This document shows positions 9,561 to 21,408 of a stretch of 64,000 nucleotides of DNA, in pieces. The stretch spans positions 56,564,986 to 56,628,985 of the forward strand of contig OW804097.1 in the NCBI GenBank assembly GCA_942159475.1, read 5' to 3'. Positions within the stretch are counted from its first letter, which is position 1. Each line of letters starts with the position of its first letter. Below the pieces are notes generated by a model that saw only the letters and a program-made list of their open reading frames with translations, was not told the origin of the DNA and searched no databases. This DNA comes from Sthenelais limicola (taxonomy: Eukaryota > Annelida > Polychaeta > Phyllodocida > Sigalionidae). The translations under genes were made by a program, and so were the position numbers.

Positions 9561-11271
9561 GAACTAATAGATTTGGAAGGATTTTGTTTATATACTGCTT
9601 CGAGGTTTGGCACAATTTACACATAATGACACATTTTACACACGATGATTAGGTGACACATTTTTGACATTTTAACTTTAACAAAATTGCATGAACCAGA
9701 AATAGGACTGTTTTAATACATATTCCTAGATCTGTCCACAGACGTTGTTATTGTAATGGTGGTGCTGGTAGTTTGGCATGTTATGGCATGCTTCAAATGG
9801 TGGAAAACAGTGGCACTGGAAGGAATTATGAGTCCCGAAAGAAAATGAAAGAGAGGTTTTTTGCCCGGTGTGCGTTTCAGCAATTTCGTATAAAGACTAT
9901 TTGCAATTATCCCATTCTTTTGAAGGTGGCGTAATGTATTTACCTGAGGGCAAATGGTTGGAGGAACTGCACAATTTCCGATGCAAGGCATTTTTAGTTT
10001 CGCTACATTTCTAGTTTTGCTATATCTTAAAGTAAAAATAAAATCAAAGTAACAAAAATCTAGACAGAATGCTAACAGCAATAACCAAGAATAGTTCTTG
10101 CCAGTTTCATATGCTTATAATATCAAAGAAACATTTATATATACAAATTATATCATTCATAACGATCTTCCAATCGGAAATAGTAATCTGTCATTGCATA
10201 ATGGTATCGGTCTATAACAGTCCGCCCCCGCTCCTGTCCAATCAGCATCAGGCCTTCTCCTTCACTCACTTTATTTATTCCAATGCCTTTCGACGGAGGT
10301 GATTGTGGATTGTATAGCTACGTCCTCAAACTAATCAATATCTCTTTTAATGACTTAACAAAACATAACGGCAGTGTTTGTGCAAATATCTAAAGCAATC
10401 TGAAAAAGGTCCCAGGAACTGTGGTTATAGGTTACTTCAAATAGTGTCTTTTCTTTTCCACGGATAATTTTTTTATTCAAGAAGCATCAGTTACAATTTC
10501 ACAAATTCATGTGATTTTTGTTTTGCCCTGATGCATACTTCAATTCATACATTTGGATCGTAGGGAGTTATTATTGGACCATTACAACGGTAGACATTTG
10601 TATGAATTTTGATCGTCGAAGTATAAGGATACAATAATCAATTTATTTATGATCATAGTATGTATATTATTAATCAATTATGATTTTGTGTTGAACTTGT
10701 GTCGCGTTACATAATAATGATATGAGATGGTGGCTACAGACTATTGATATAATTTCTTTTCTATTATAGATAAGGGAGTGTGGTAGGGTTGGTTTGAATT
10801 GCGACCATAAACACATTTTGAAATAGCTGTTCTTAGTGAGAATAAAGAAATGTTCATACCTGATTATCAAATATGTTTCCAGATACAGATATCTTGTCAT
10901 ATTTTGACATACCCATTCACTGCGACTTCCTGAATGCTGGCCGTCTAGAAGGTGTCTAGCTATTTACATAACCTATCAAAGAATTAATGGTTGCCACTGA
11001 GGGCTTTCTGGCACCCTGTACATTGTACCAGCAGCTCCAGAAGTTATTAATCATTTTAGTTTCTGCCTAAACATCTGACTGCCCAATTAATAAGCTAAGG
11101 TCAAACTGGTTAAAGGCTGACGGTTCATTAGATGCCACATTTCCCACCGTGTGTTTGTGATTTCATATACCGTATACTATATGCCCCATTCAACGTACTT
11201 TACTTATTTGGGCAATGATTAGTGACATATCCCTTAACACGATTGGATAATGATTAGTGTATAGGCATTAG
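9561..11271. other. Non-coding, possible retroelement remnant
   Basis: A minus-strand open stretch of 122 codons (9713-10081) lies upstream of the ribozyme-like motif in the same direction, but no motif was recognised and it may be chance. The rest shows no supported gene. Confidence 0.3.
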
Positions 11272-11464
11272 GGGTCTGTTGCACAATACATCCTTACTTG
11301 ACATGCTCCTTGCCATCCTGTTTTACCTTGCTTAGGTATCAAATGTCTATTGTAGAAATAACATTGTCTATACATAGTGAACCCCTTTTCTAAAGGTTCC
11401 TCAATTACCAACTGCTGTAGCTAAGGAAGGAACCCTTAATTAAGTAAGGATTGGAACAGGTCCC
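11272..11464. mobile_element. MITE, GGGYCTGTTG family
   Basis: The ends are inverted repeats: GGGTCTGTTGCACAATACAT with CCTTACTT on the left, answered by AAGTAAGGATTGGAACAG then GTCCC on the right. The element is 193 bases and has no coding capacity. It is related in its ends to the better copy at 38632-38855 and to a fragment at about 36897. Confidence 0.5.
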
Positions 11465-12240
11465 AGTATTAGAAAAGACATTTCTGTTCCAGCTGGGACT
11501 CAAAGCCATGGTCTTTGCAATACATAGGTGGTGGTCCTTTTTTAAACAGAATTTTATTGGACAAACACAAATTTACAATTGTCTCACTATTGTTGAAGCG
11601 TGAGTTTTCATTGTTGTTATTTGACCGCTAGGAGAAAAAAGGGGGAATGATTGGTTGCTCAGGACCGCCTCGTCCCAAAGTTGCTCTTAGTTAGGTTCAA
11701 TTACATAGTCCATTCCAATGGTCAGCTATCAGGGGTAGCGCGGAAGCTAACGCAGAAGAGGAATATAGCAATCTAAGTAACTTAAGTGATAAAGGTGCAT
11801 TGGATGACCTGTCTTGAGGTTAACATACAAATCTGTAACACTATTTACGCCTCCAGGATTGCCTTGCCCAACCTCGGTCACAACAACTCAGGGTTCCCCA
11901 GAAGGACCCTACACTTTCAATTTCGGATTAAAACGATCCAAAGCCCGACCTCACAACCATAATTATGTTTCTTCTCCCATCTGATTTACTGGAAGTAACT
12001 TTCCCAACTAAATCCTTTTCCCACCAACCCAATGTCAGTTAAGGCTATATCATTCTTATGACACAAGCAAGGAGAAGAACATGCACTGGCGATTGATACT
12101 TAATAACTATATAGATAGAATCTACCTAGAATTCGGTCTGTCGATGTATCTCAGTTGCGGCGGGAGACCTCGATGCATAACCCTTTGATAGACCAAACTC
12201 TAGCTAGATTCCATATTTATTACACCCTTAATTTTATTTG
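11465..12240. other. Non-coding
   Basis: No gene or clear element. A short TTTTTTTAAACAGAATTTTAT stretch near 11538 is similar to one near 58717 and may be another retroposed 3' end in minus orientation. Confidence 0.3.
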
Positions 12241-12290
12241 ATTTTTTTTTTGTTTTATTCAAGATATTCTGCCTTCTTGGCGTATACAAT
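12241..12290 (-). repeat. Retroposon 3' end (shared with 62.46 kb)
   Basis: A T run followed by GTTTTATTCAAGATATTCTG recurs almost identically at about 62464-62505. Read on the minus strand this is a 3' end in which AATAAAAC precedes an A-rich tail, as in a LINE or SINE. The body to the right could not be aligned between the two copies beyond about 30 bases. Confidence 0.4.
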
Positions 12291-12540
12291 GTTGTTTATA
12301 CTCTTCAAATACATGCAATACCAATGGTATACACCTGCATTATGCTAATATTCCCTGCTATATGTACACCAAAGATTGTAGAGATTCAACGAATTTTATT
12401 TCTTTTTAAAGAATGACACCCTGAAATCAAATGCTGCCCGTTTCGGAGAATTACTCATATGCAGGCCCACACCCGGCCCACACACAGCTACTGTTATAGT
12501 AGATACTTGGATTACAGTGGTATTAAAAGTGAATTACAGA

Positions 12541-12640
12541 GGTACACTCTGTCCAGCCTATGTAGAACCGAGACTTCAAAGAGTACCGGTATAGGCTAGC
12601 ATTGGGGTTTAGGTTCTTCAGAGGCTGGACAGGGTGTACC
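12541..12640. repeat. 100-bp foldback hairpin
   Basis: The left arm at 12541-12568 (GGTACACTCTGTCCAGCC...) is answered by an inverted arm at 12612-12640 (...GGCTGGACAGGGTGTACC). The spacer is about 43 bases. The motif ATTACAGTGGTA flanks it on both sides (about 12511 and 12660). It is probably a small palindromic MITE. Confidence 0.5.
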
Positions 12641-12659
12641 TTGAATTGGCAAAAACAGA

Positions 12660-15629
12660 ATTACAGTGGTACTATGAATTTTGTTCAAACACCGATCATG
12701 AAGCAACAATAAGTTTTTTGCCCTATTAATGCACACCAAACTATTGCTAAACATTGCAAGAGATCTGCTGATGCAGATTTTATATTAAACCATTCATTTA
12801 ACTACAATTGAAAGAAAACGCATAAGAGCTGAACTCCCCTGGTACCCATGTAATTTGAATTACGGAGACAGGCGTAATCATAGTGTTAAGGGATATCTCA
12901 TGAGTACAGCAGCTGTTTTGCTCATAAATCTTGAGTTGCTCTGAGCCATACATGTCCTGATTGAAATGCTTTGGTACATTGAAGCTGGCAATTATTCAAA
13001 ATTTGTAATTAAAGGACTTAGTCATTGTAAAAAAGGTATAAAAAGATACAACGACGGTGGAGCTCCACAATAATTCACCTGTGTAAAACAATTCTTTAGA
13101 CATTTAGATAATTATGAAACTTTGGAGAGGGCCATAGAAGAATTACGAAGAAGATTTGATCAGGCAAACTTCGATTTTCTGAAAGGGATAGAACATATTA
13201 TTAGGTGTATTCTAAATGTCTTTTATAGGGATAACTGTCAAATAACTTGAGTAGTCTCAATTACTGTGTACCTTGCTAAACCATAATATTATGGCAAGTT
13301 CTATCAATGGATCCTGAGGGGAGGGAATTTCAATACATCAATAAGTATTCATTATTTTCTTTCAAACCTTAAAACATATGGTGGGCTTTATTTCTTTGGC
13401 ATGTCTACATGGGAAAATATACCAAAACATAAGATTGTTTTCAAATATAGAAACATACCAGGAAATATATGGACGATATGAGGCCTAGCTGTGATGAAAA
13501 TACACAGTAGTGTATGCACAGTATACGTAAAAACACACAGTATTTGTTGTCAATCAATCATCTATGATTGCTGAGCATAACATATCGCTTCCTTTGCTTA
13601 ATCACACCATTTAAAGATGTTTAGTCAATTATGTGGGGTTTCAATGTCCTGTATGCTAGTTTGCCAATGTTAAATAATGACAAATGGCCTGTGTGTGTGG
13701 CTGGTTTACACAGGCCATATTGGCCTACGTCTTTAAAAAGTTAAGTTTTCAGGAACACTGTACTGTTTTATATCAACGAAACAGTGCTGAAAAATGACAA
13801 AATAAAATATGCTGCAATATAATTTTCATATGCTGCAATATAATTTTTCCGACTTTTCCCGACCGAGCCCAGTTATCAACAGATGAGAGGAAGTGATTTA
13901 ATATAGGAATTAACAAAATAACCTTCGCCTAAATTTCCCTGAGGGAGTGCTTTCAGATTTCTAGAAAATGGTTTTAAAATGTCCCCAAAAGGTTTGTCTG
14001 CCATTCACCAAAATATTCCCTCTGCCCCCCAATATTTGTTTCCTTCCTACACCCCTGCACTCCGTTAATACATAAAAGATATAAATAAATAAAAATAAAA
14101 AAACTAATTTTAGTTTTCCGCCATTTTGTATACATTTTGTGAAAGATGATGGAAATAGTCCTTCCGGTGCAGAGCGCTTGCTTTGATCTAGGCTTATTTG
14201 TCAGTCAGAAGCTGTTGGGGCCAGTTAATGAAATAAATTATTATCATTGATATACTTTAGCAAAATCGCATTTTTAGATATAATTATTCCATTGAACTTT
14301 TCATTTGGAGTACCTAGCCCTATTATTTCCAGAGAAAATCGGTAAAACGATCAAGTGGGCGATAATATAAGTTTCGCAAAATCAAAACAAGGGCTCTCAC
14401 TTCGAAGAACAAAAAAAATGCTTTCAAATAAAAGTTTTTCCGGCTTTCTAGGCCAATTAGAAGTTAATCTTACCTTTATTGTTATCTGCTGAATTATTTG
14501 GTCGTCAATATGCGTTAGTTATTACCAGAATTTAGGAGAAACCATCGGACCTTCTGCCATGATCTGTAAGCTACTAACCACACGAGACACACTAAGTAAC
14601 AGCAAGTGGTGTGTTCGATTCGCTACCGATTCGCTATAGGATCTTTGTTCATGGCTGGTCTATACGATATATGTTAGCATAATAGCATTTTTTAATGTGA
14701 TTACACGGTAGAGCCTTTTTTAAGCTTTATATATTTTATTTTAAGAGAAAATAAGGTGAATGGTCGACGATTCCATCGTCAGAAGTGGCGGTGCATGAAT
14801 ACACAATCTTTCATGTTATCTTTCATGTTATGTTAATTTTCATGTTATCAACCACCTTGACCAAGTGTGTGGTACAATGCTGAAGGTATAGGCAACTCCT
14901 CACAGGGGTGTAATAAATAGATAATGCATTGTATAGTACTTCCTCTATGCATACTTAGTTCCTCTTCTGTTACCATCCATATTCAGACAAAATGCAGAAG
15001 ACGTTATGTATCTGTGTCAAATTAGATTCATTCCTCTCAGTCAAGGGATGAATCTGGTTGCCCACTGCCATTAAATTCTATAATCCCATTTAACGTCTAC
15101 AATCTAGATAATTCAAAACTTTTCCCAAGATGGGCCGACCGCATCATTACTGCAGTAAATTAGATTTCTTCGGACAGAGTAAAACGTGACCTTCAGCGTA
15201 AATTGCCTTTTCTCAAAGGTCAGAAATGTGCTTAAAACTTTGAGTGGCCATACCGAGGGATAATATTAATAATTCATACAGCAACGAGGAGTTGTCAAAG
15301 TGATTTTATTATTAATCGAAATGTATTGTAATTGGAGTATATGTTTAAATCAGAACAGAATTCATACCCGATATTAATTACAAATGAGATAAATGCTTGG
15401 AACAAAATTGGCAATGATCCTAGGTAAGCTAGCAACTAGTGAAGCTACTATTCATAAGTCACCGGTTATCAGTAACTAGGATCAACACCAAATACAAGAG
15501 TATGGTTGGTAGTTTTCCAGCTTGGTCCTTCTCGAGATTGCTAATTGTCTAGTTAATGCTGTTCCAGTAAGTAGTTATCCTGGTGATATTTTCCCTGTCA
15601 AAATGGTTTTATTCCTTTAAAACTGTTTT
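12660..15629. other. Non-coding, short tandem repeats only
   Basis: No supported gene. A 21-bp near-exact duplication occurs at 13807-13848 (ATATGCTGCAATATAATTTT). The motif TTTCATGTTAT is repeated three times at about 14809-14850. Confidence 0.35.
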
Positions 15630-15914
15630 ATCGAAGATCCCTCCCTCCAGACCATCCATACCAACTATAGCACAACCAACTTGCTCGACGGTTACTATTT
15701 CATGCAGCAACTGTGTTACAAAAGAATAGGTCTAGTAATTATCGAACGTGGTCCCGATTACTATACCTCACATCTGTCTTATGTGGCAAGAAAGAGAAGA
15801 TTCCAAAAAGAAGATACTTGGGGAGGTGTAATGTTCTACAGGGATAGCAGGGATTTTACTTTAGGTTATGATATACGAGATAAAATAGCAGTAGAACTGC
15901 CTTTCACGAATTAG
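15630..15914 (+). CDS. Unidentified open frame, about 95 codons
   Basis: An open frame ending in TAG at 15912-15914 that extends upstream of the TTG at 15681 without a stop to about 15630. The product has mixed composition with aromatic and charged residues (LDGYYFMQQL, GGVMFYRDSRDF, DKIAVELPF) and looks more protein-like than its surroundings. No domain was recognised. A faint likeness to the end of a DDE transposase core was considered but is not supported. There is no ATG start, so it would be an exon, a fragment or chance. Confidence 0.2.
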   Translation: MEDPSLQTIHTNYSTTNLLDGYYFMQQLCYKRIGLVIIERGPDYYTSHLSYVARKRRFQKEDTWGGVMFYRDSRDFTLGYDIRDKIAVELPFTN

Positions 15915-17039
15915 ATATTGCTAGTGTCTGGTTGTGGTTGTGGCCACGACTTCAATTTAATAAGACTTAAATCCTGATATATAAATGTTACGTATATCGC
16001 AGTTTTCATGTAGTGCTAACTAGTCATTAAGCCTGAATGAACCCAATGGGATATATATGGAATATCAAAACCTAAAGTGAATTCTGATTCTCAAACATGT
16101 TCTGACATTTGTTTACCAAAGAAGCTGGAAACATTGTTTACTTTTCTTTTGCAACTTTATTACGATGACTTACCCAGGGAATCAATATAATAAATATTAA
16201 CATCTACAACCAAGCTATGCACCAGCATCCCTTCATTGTCGGTTATTAATCCTTTTAGTTTCGGTCTAAGGTGGTTATAGCTTCAAGTCCGTTCAAAGCA
16301 TTTACTAAAGAAAACTCTTCTCTTACATGTGGAAATCACCATTAACGTTCCCGCTATATATCATTACCGGACGATGCAATGTAGGCAAACTAAGAAGAGT
16401 GTTCCCACTACGTTATTCAGAGTTAAGTTAATAATTGAGGGTTTAAAATTGCTTTCTGCCATTAATTGTATGCACCAAGGTAGAAGGTTTTGGGAGGGGC
16501 ATATGCACGGAGTGTCACATACCTTGTTCTGCCAAAAGGAACCAGTGTATATTCTTCCATCATACCTTAACAAAGAACTACCTTTATATTGTATTTAATA
16601 TTTTCACAAGATAGTCAATAGGAATTACTGCTGCATACCCTAGAATGGTATGTTTTTTTATATAGTTGACCTAAGTTTTATATTCTTAAATATTCTTCAT
16701 TAATGTTGAAGGTATTATGGGATCGATTTGGTATAACACTAGATCTTATAGGAGTTGATAGTCTCCAGGGGAGAAGTAGGAGAAGGGACATGAGAAAAGA
16801 GAAGGAGCTCCTCGTGTTAAGGTGTGAGGAAGGAACACTGATGATTCTCCTCCAGGGTCTGGCTAATGAGTAGGGGGCGGAGCCCCTTATGTAATATCTA
16901 TGGCCTAGCATGAATAAGTAGACTTGCACAGCACTGGGTAGCTAAGTATAATTAGCGATTTAAGTAATGAGATAATATAATAAATGGGTGATAATTAATA
17001 ATTAATAGAAATATAATGAGGTTACACAATGTTACGTAA
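15915..17039. other. Non-coding
   Basis: No gene supported. A G/A-rich stretch at about 16750-16880 has no recognised domain in any frame. Confidence 0.3.
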
Positions 17040-17201
17040 TGTTACATAACACTAGGACTGGTATTCTGAGACTGTTTATTATACTCAGGTACAATGCATA
17101 CAGTGAGCAGCTCACCCGCGCTCACCCACTGACTTCTATTTATTGGTTCTCACTCTGTACACACCCAGTAGGCGCAGCCCGAGTATCCTAATATTATAAC
17201 A
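17040..17201 (-). mobile_element. Possible solo LTR (162 bp)
   Basis: The block begins TGTTA and ends TAACA on both strands. On the minus strand an AATAAA lies about 40 bases before the end, with CCAATAAATAG further upstream, as in a short retrotransposon LTR. The flanks carry ACGTAA-like sequences on both sides, but they do not abut exactly. No internal domain, primer site or polypurine tract was found. Confidence 0.3.
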
Positions 17202-17377
17202 AACGTAAAATAATATCACTTCAAAAACAAAAGAAACAACTGGAGGATTTTTGCTTTTGGGGAGATCTTCATGAGGGAAAAGCCTTGATTCATTTTAATT
17301 CTTCTGTATTAATTTTATTTATATTGGACTCAATACATTTTTCCAAAGGGACAATTGTGTTGGCTTGCGTACTAGAT

Positions 17378-17409
17378 CCCCCTCCCCCCCCCCCCCCACA
17401 CACACACAT
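17378..17409. repeat. Poly-C and (CA)n microsatellite
   Basis: A run of about fifteen C followed by CACACACACACA. Simple repeat. Confidence 0.85.
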
Positions 17410-17719
17410 ACAATCCCTTACAACAATTCTTTCAAGCTTCCTGAGCGGCCTCTCAAGAAATCATTTACTTGATATTATTCAATAATAACCACAGTCCAAA
17501 CGATAAACCATAATTGCAACGGTCAAGAAGTGCTAATAAACTTATGTACTTTTCTTTTAGAAGGAAGTACACAATTGGTTGTGCACTTCTGATTTAAAAT
17601 CAGGTCTTCCAGTGCGTGCCACCTACTACAAGTCCAATAGGAACTAAGAGGTAAAGTAATATAACACAGTTTAGAGAGAAGACATGATGAGGATCATGCC
17701 GGAACAATATACATATATG

Positions 17720-18050
17720 TGGAATCCCCTTCTACCTCTCAGCCAGTACTCTGTTCCTCCCACATCCTTTAACCCAACATTTGATTGCATGAGTCTACCA
17801 ACAGTGTGAGAATCTGTGAGTGTTTAAAGCATAAATATAACAGGCACTAAGTTAAGAATAGGGTAAACTATTTGTAAATAAGAAATGGTGGAAGACATGA
17901 AGGAATGCAACCCCCTGTAGCTCCCCCCCCCCCAGTAATATATCCTTCACCCATCCCTTGCCCCAACATTAGATTGCATGAGTCTATTTAACAGTGTGAG
18001 CATCTGTGAGTGTTTAAAAAGCAGGGGGAGGGGAATGAGCCATTAAACAG
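17720..18050. repeat. Two-copy direct repeat, period about 180 bp
   Basis: The blocks at about 17764-17830 and 17950-18018 share GATTGCATGAGTCTA, ACAGTGTGAG and ATCTGTGAGTGTTTAAA in the same order and spacing. Each is preceded by a C-rich stretch. A local segmental duplication that has since diverged. Confidence 0.6.
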
Positions 18051-18688
18051 GCGATAAAGAGACAGTGAGCTGACATGTAGCAGCGGGAAATAAATGTAAA
18101 AACCAGAGATAAAACCAGTAAAGCACCGATCACACCCTGCATAGCGGGGAAGGTGTGGGGGTGGGTAGCACCTGAAGTTCCAAACCAATACAGATATATA
18201 CCTATACATTTGTGTAAATTTGAAGTTTGAAGATGATGTTAGTAATAGTACAGTCAAGTGCATGGCAAATGATATTAATCAGTACAGTAAATTACACATC
18301 TCAATTGTTTGCGTGTCTAAAATGAAAGTATTGGAGTGATATTGATACCAGTTACAACACAAAGAGGGGTGTGCAATGGTATCGTTTAAAAAATGGTATT
18401 GAGTTGACTCAAGAAGGGCAAAAGGAGCGTGTATATATGCCACAAGAACATTCACGACTGTCGGACATTACTAAGTACTTGTTTGCTTTCATCAGTGTAG
18501 GCGAAAAATATAAATCTCACAATAAGATCAATATCACAAGCCAGATATATTTCCAATAAATGATTTCTCCCAATGTAGCTTCTTTCATGAGACCAAACCT
18601 CATTCAGACTTTGGAAATAATCTTCTTAAGACTTGTTCTAGGATGAATGACAAAAAAGACAACACAACGTATTGTCATATTGTCAATA
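18051..18688. other. Non-coding
   Basis: No supported gene or element. The short open frames here show no domain. Confidence 0.3.
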
Positions 18689-19006
18689 TTAAAGATGCGT
18701 TCTCATATATAATTATGACAAACAAAACCTTAGCGAATGTATGACTTATCAATATTCTGCTGCTGTGATATATATAATTATTTTCATACACTAATTTGAA
18801 TAGATAAAACCAAAGGAATGAATTTTGGTGGGTCTCTGAAATACACAATTTTAATGTGGAAGTTTGTGAATCCCTATAGCAAAATCAAGCAAACACAATC
18901 GACCATAATTTTGGTCAAATACATTTTAGATGGATTGGAATAGAAAGGATGAAAATCTAGAAAAATGATTCTTTGTGACAGATGTTAACTGAGAGTGTAG
19001 TTCTTT
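18689..19006. mobile_element. Degenerate TTAA MITE copy
   Basis: The left end TTAAAGATGCGTTCTCA and right end AACTGAGAGTGTAGTTC resemble the inverted ends of the 33858-34199 MITE. Between them is the family core, with a tract on the theme CCTATAGCAAAATCAAGCAA and a later GGAATAGAAAGGATGAAAAT. The right TTAA is mutated. Confidence 0.45.
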
Positions 19007-19832
19007 TTCATTTTAAAAATTACTGGAGTGATGTTATGGTGCGGTTATGGATGCCATAATGACCCCCGCCCACCCTCACTCCCTCCAACCCCCACACACA
19101 CTACCCACCAGATTCGAATACTGCTTCAAGTACGTGTAAGCAACTAGTCGAGAGGAATGAATAGAACTTGGTTTTACGCCGACTTAAATAAATGGGAGGA
19201 GGAATAATATAAAGGGAAGAGGAGACTGGAAGGATGTTTACGTCTTCCATTTAAAGGGCACAAAAAGCTCAATTGATTGATAAACACTCAGGGAAAAGGT
19301 CCCTCCCCTCTCCTCTAAAGAGACTGGTGTAAGCACTTCCATTAACGGTTGCTGTACGTCTCTACTCTTTGTACTAAGCATTCAAACTGGGTATCTACAG
19401 ATACTAGAGTGGTTGAATGGAATTTTCTTCCCTTTTTCTTTTAGATATCTTGTCAACGTCTTTTTTGCGCGACCAGGATAGTTAGAGATGTAATTGAATC
19501 TACGAAATTAGCATTTTCAAGACGATGAAAACAGCTTCGTCAAAAAACCAATGAATGTTAATGTTGTTGGGTTGGTTCTGTAGGTGTAGAGGGGTGGCCC
19601 AATGATATGGAAAACTAATTCGACACAAGCATAGAAGCTGTGCCACATATAGTAATATTTTGAAATTTGGCTTTTATTGGGGACATGTGGCTTTTTTTAA
19701 AAAAAATGGCAATTTGCAAATTGTGTCTGTTCAGAATTCTTAAAGCAATTTGCACATCTTTGTTGTTAGGAAGGATTTTGTTTGTATAGTCGATCCCTCC
19801 ATGCCCACTAATAGAGTGTTATGGCAGCAGTA
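19007..19832. other. Non-coding
   Basis: C-rich stretches near 19060-19110; otherwise no gene or element supported. Confidence 0.3.
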
Positions 19833-21406
19833 CACTGTAAAGTCAAACGTCTTACCATGATACACAAATCAAGACGTTTTTCTTGTTCCCACTTTTAATA
19901 CATTGTTTTGCTGTGACGTTTAGCATCTTTTGTCTTTTACCGTCTTCCAAAAACACTAAACGTCACATGTGTGACATTTACTGTGTGACGTTTAGCGTCC
20001 TAGAATGTACTACATGTAACATCATGAAAAAACGTCTCCCACAGCCCAGATTCGAACTCCCAACCTCTCACATAAATAAATGCTCTACCAATTGCGCCAC
20101 AGACCCAGTTGATGAATGATGTACAATTTATGAAACATATTCAATATTGGCATGAACATCAGGGACAATATACAACCCTAGATAAGAAGCCTAGATTTGA
20201 TTTAAAAACCTTTTGATTTAATTTATATACAGGCAAATTGTTCCATGCTTTTGGCAGTAACCTGATCATTTACATTTTGATCAATATTGAGGAACAGCAT
20301 TTTTTTATATCATTTTTCCTTGTAGGCCTATCTAAATGAGAAATTCTCTAATTATCACTATTAGAAGTGGTTGGAATCAGTGTTTGATTCTATACGCATT
20401 TTCTATGCTGTTTATGACATCTTACATGTATATTCCTATATTTATTGTTTCATATATATGTTTCAAAATATTTATATAAAATATTTCTGCGTGGGCATGC
20501 AATTACCAGTAAAATAAGTTAATAGGCATATACTATATAGGATGACCTTCAAAACATATGACTACAGGTACTTAACCCAACAAAAAACAGAACTTTCCAA
20601 TAAAGAGATCTTGTGAAGAAATCCCTTTGAAAAATAACAAATCACATATAATTAAATAATGGATTAGTATCCTCCCAATTAATTTAAATATGAAGTGCTT
20701 ACTATCAAAAGGAAGCTCAGATTCATACGAATGCAGCTATTTACTTTATATTCACCCCTCACAATATTAGAAGCGTGACCACGGATGGTGCATGATCGCG
20801 CATGAACATAATTTAAGACATATATGTCTAATATCCTTGGTGTATATATATGTCTATATTTAATTCATATTCATACATAAGGGTAAGGTCACCTAGTAAT
20901 GTACTCTGTGTGAAATGTGGAGCTTCTGTAAACCAATATAGAGCAGCATGTGTCGCACATACATAATATGACACTGTGTTAGAGCTCATTGTGTCATATT
21001 GTTGCTTTAACACCTCATTTCGCTCAACCATAGCAGGGGGTGTGTAACATGAGTTTAAAGCAATGTGGGTTCACAATACAATAGGACTGTTATAAGGTAA
21101 GTCTAATCAAGAGAAATTAGACGAAATCACATAGAACTTCTCTTTTGTTAGAATTAATTAGGGACATGTTACATTTTGCATGACGTTTAGCATCTACAGG
21201 TGTGAATGTGATGTTTAGCATCTACTGGTGAGATGTTTAGCATCTCAACATAGTTTTGCTGCTTAGATTATTTTGCAGAACGTCTCAAAATGCGTCTAAC
21301 ATCTCACGAGGACGCCATTGCGTCCTCTGTTGATACCATAGGAGGACACTTGCGTCTTATTCTGTGTATCAACTGAAGACGTTGCCCGAACACAGTTTTT
21401 AGAGTG
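19833..21406. mobile_element. 1.57-kb TA-flanked inverted-repeat transposon, non-autonomous
   Basis: The ends are imperfect inverted repeats of about 55 bases. The left has CACTGTAAA, AACGTCTT, TGATACACA and AAGACG in order; the right has the same blocks inverted (CACTCTAAA, AACGTCTT, TGATACACA, AAGACG). Both ends abut TA (19831-19832 and 21407-21408), consistent with a TA target duplication. GACGTTTAGC-type motifs recur near both ends (19915, 19956 inverted, 19987, about 21181, 21210 and 21229). No transposase is encoded. A tRNA-like sequence lies inside. Confidence 0.65.
20027..20106 (-). ncRNA. tRNA-like pol III promoter relic
   Basis: On the minus strand the sequence reads GGGTCTGTGGCGCAATTGG (A box and acceptor-like start), GTAGAGC, then GGGAGTTCGAATCTGGG (B box) and a T6 terminator. 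Spacing is as in a tRNA. The T stem, anticodon stem and acceptor stem do not pair properly, so it is a tRNA fossil or SINE head, not a working tRNA. It sits inside the TA-flanked transposon. Confidence 0.45.
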
Positions 21407-21408
21407 TA

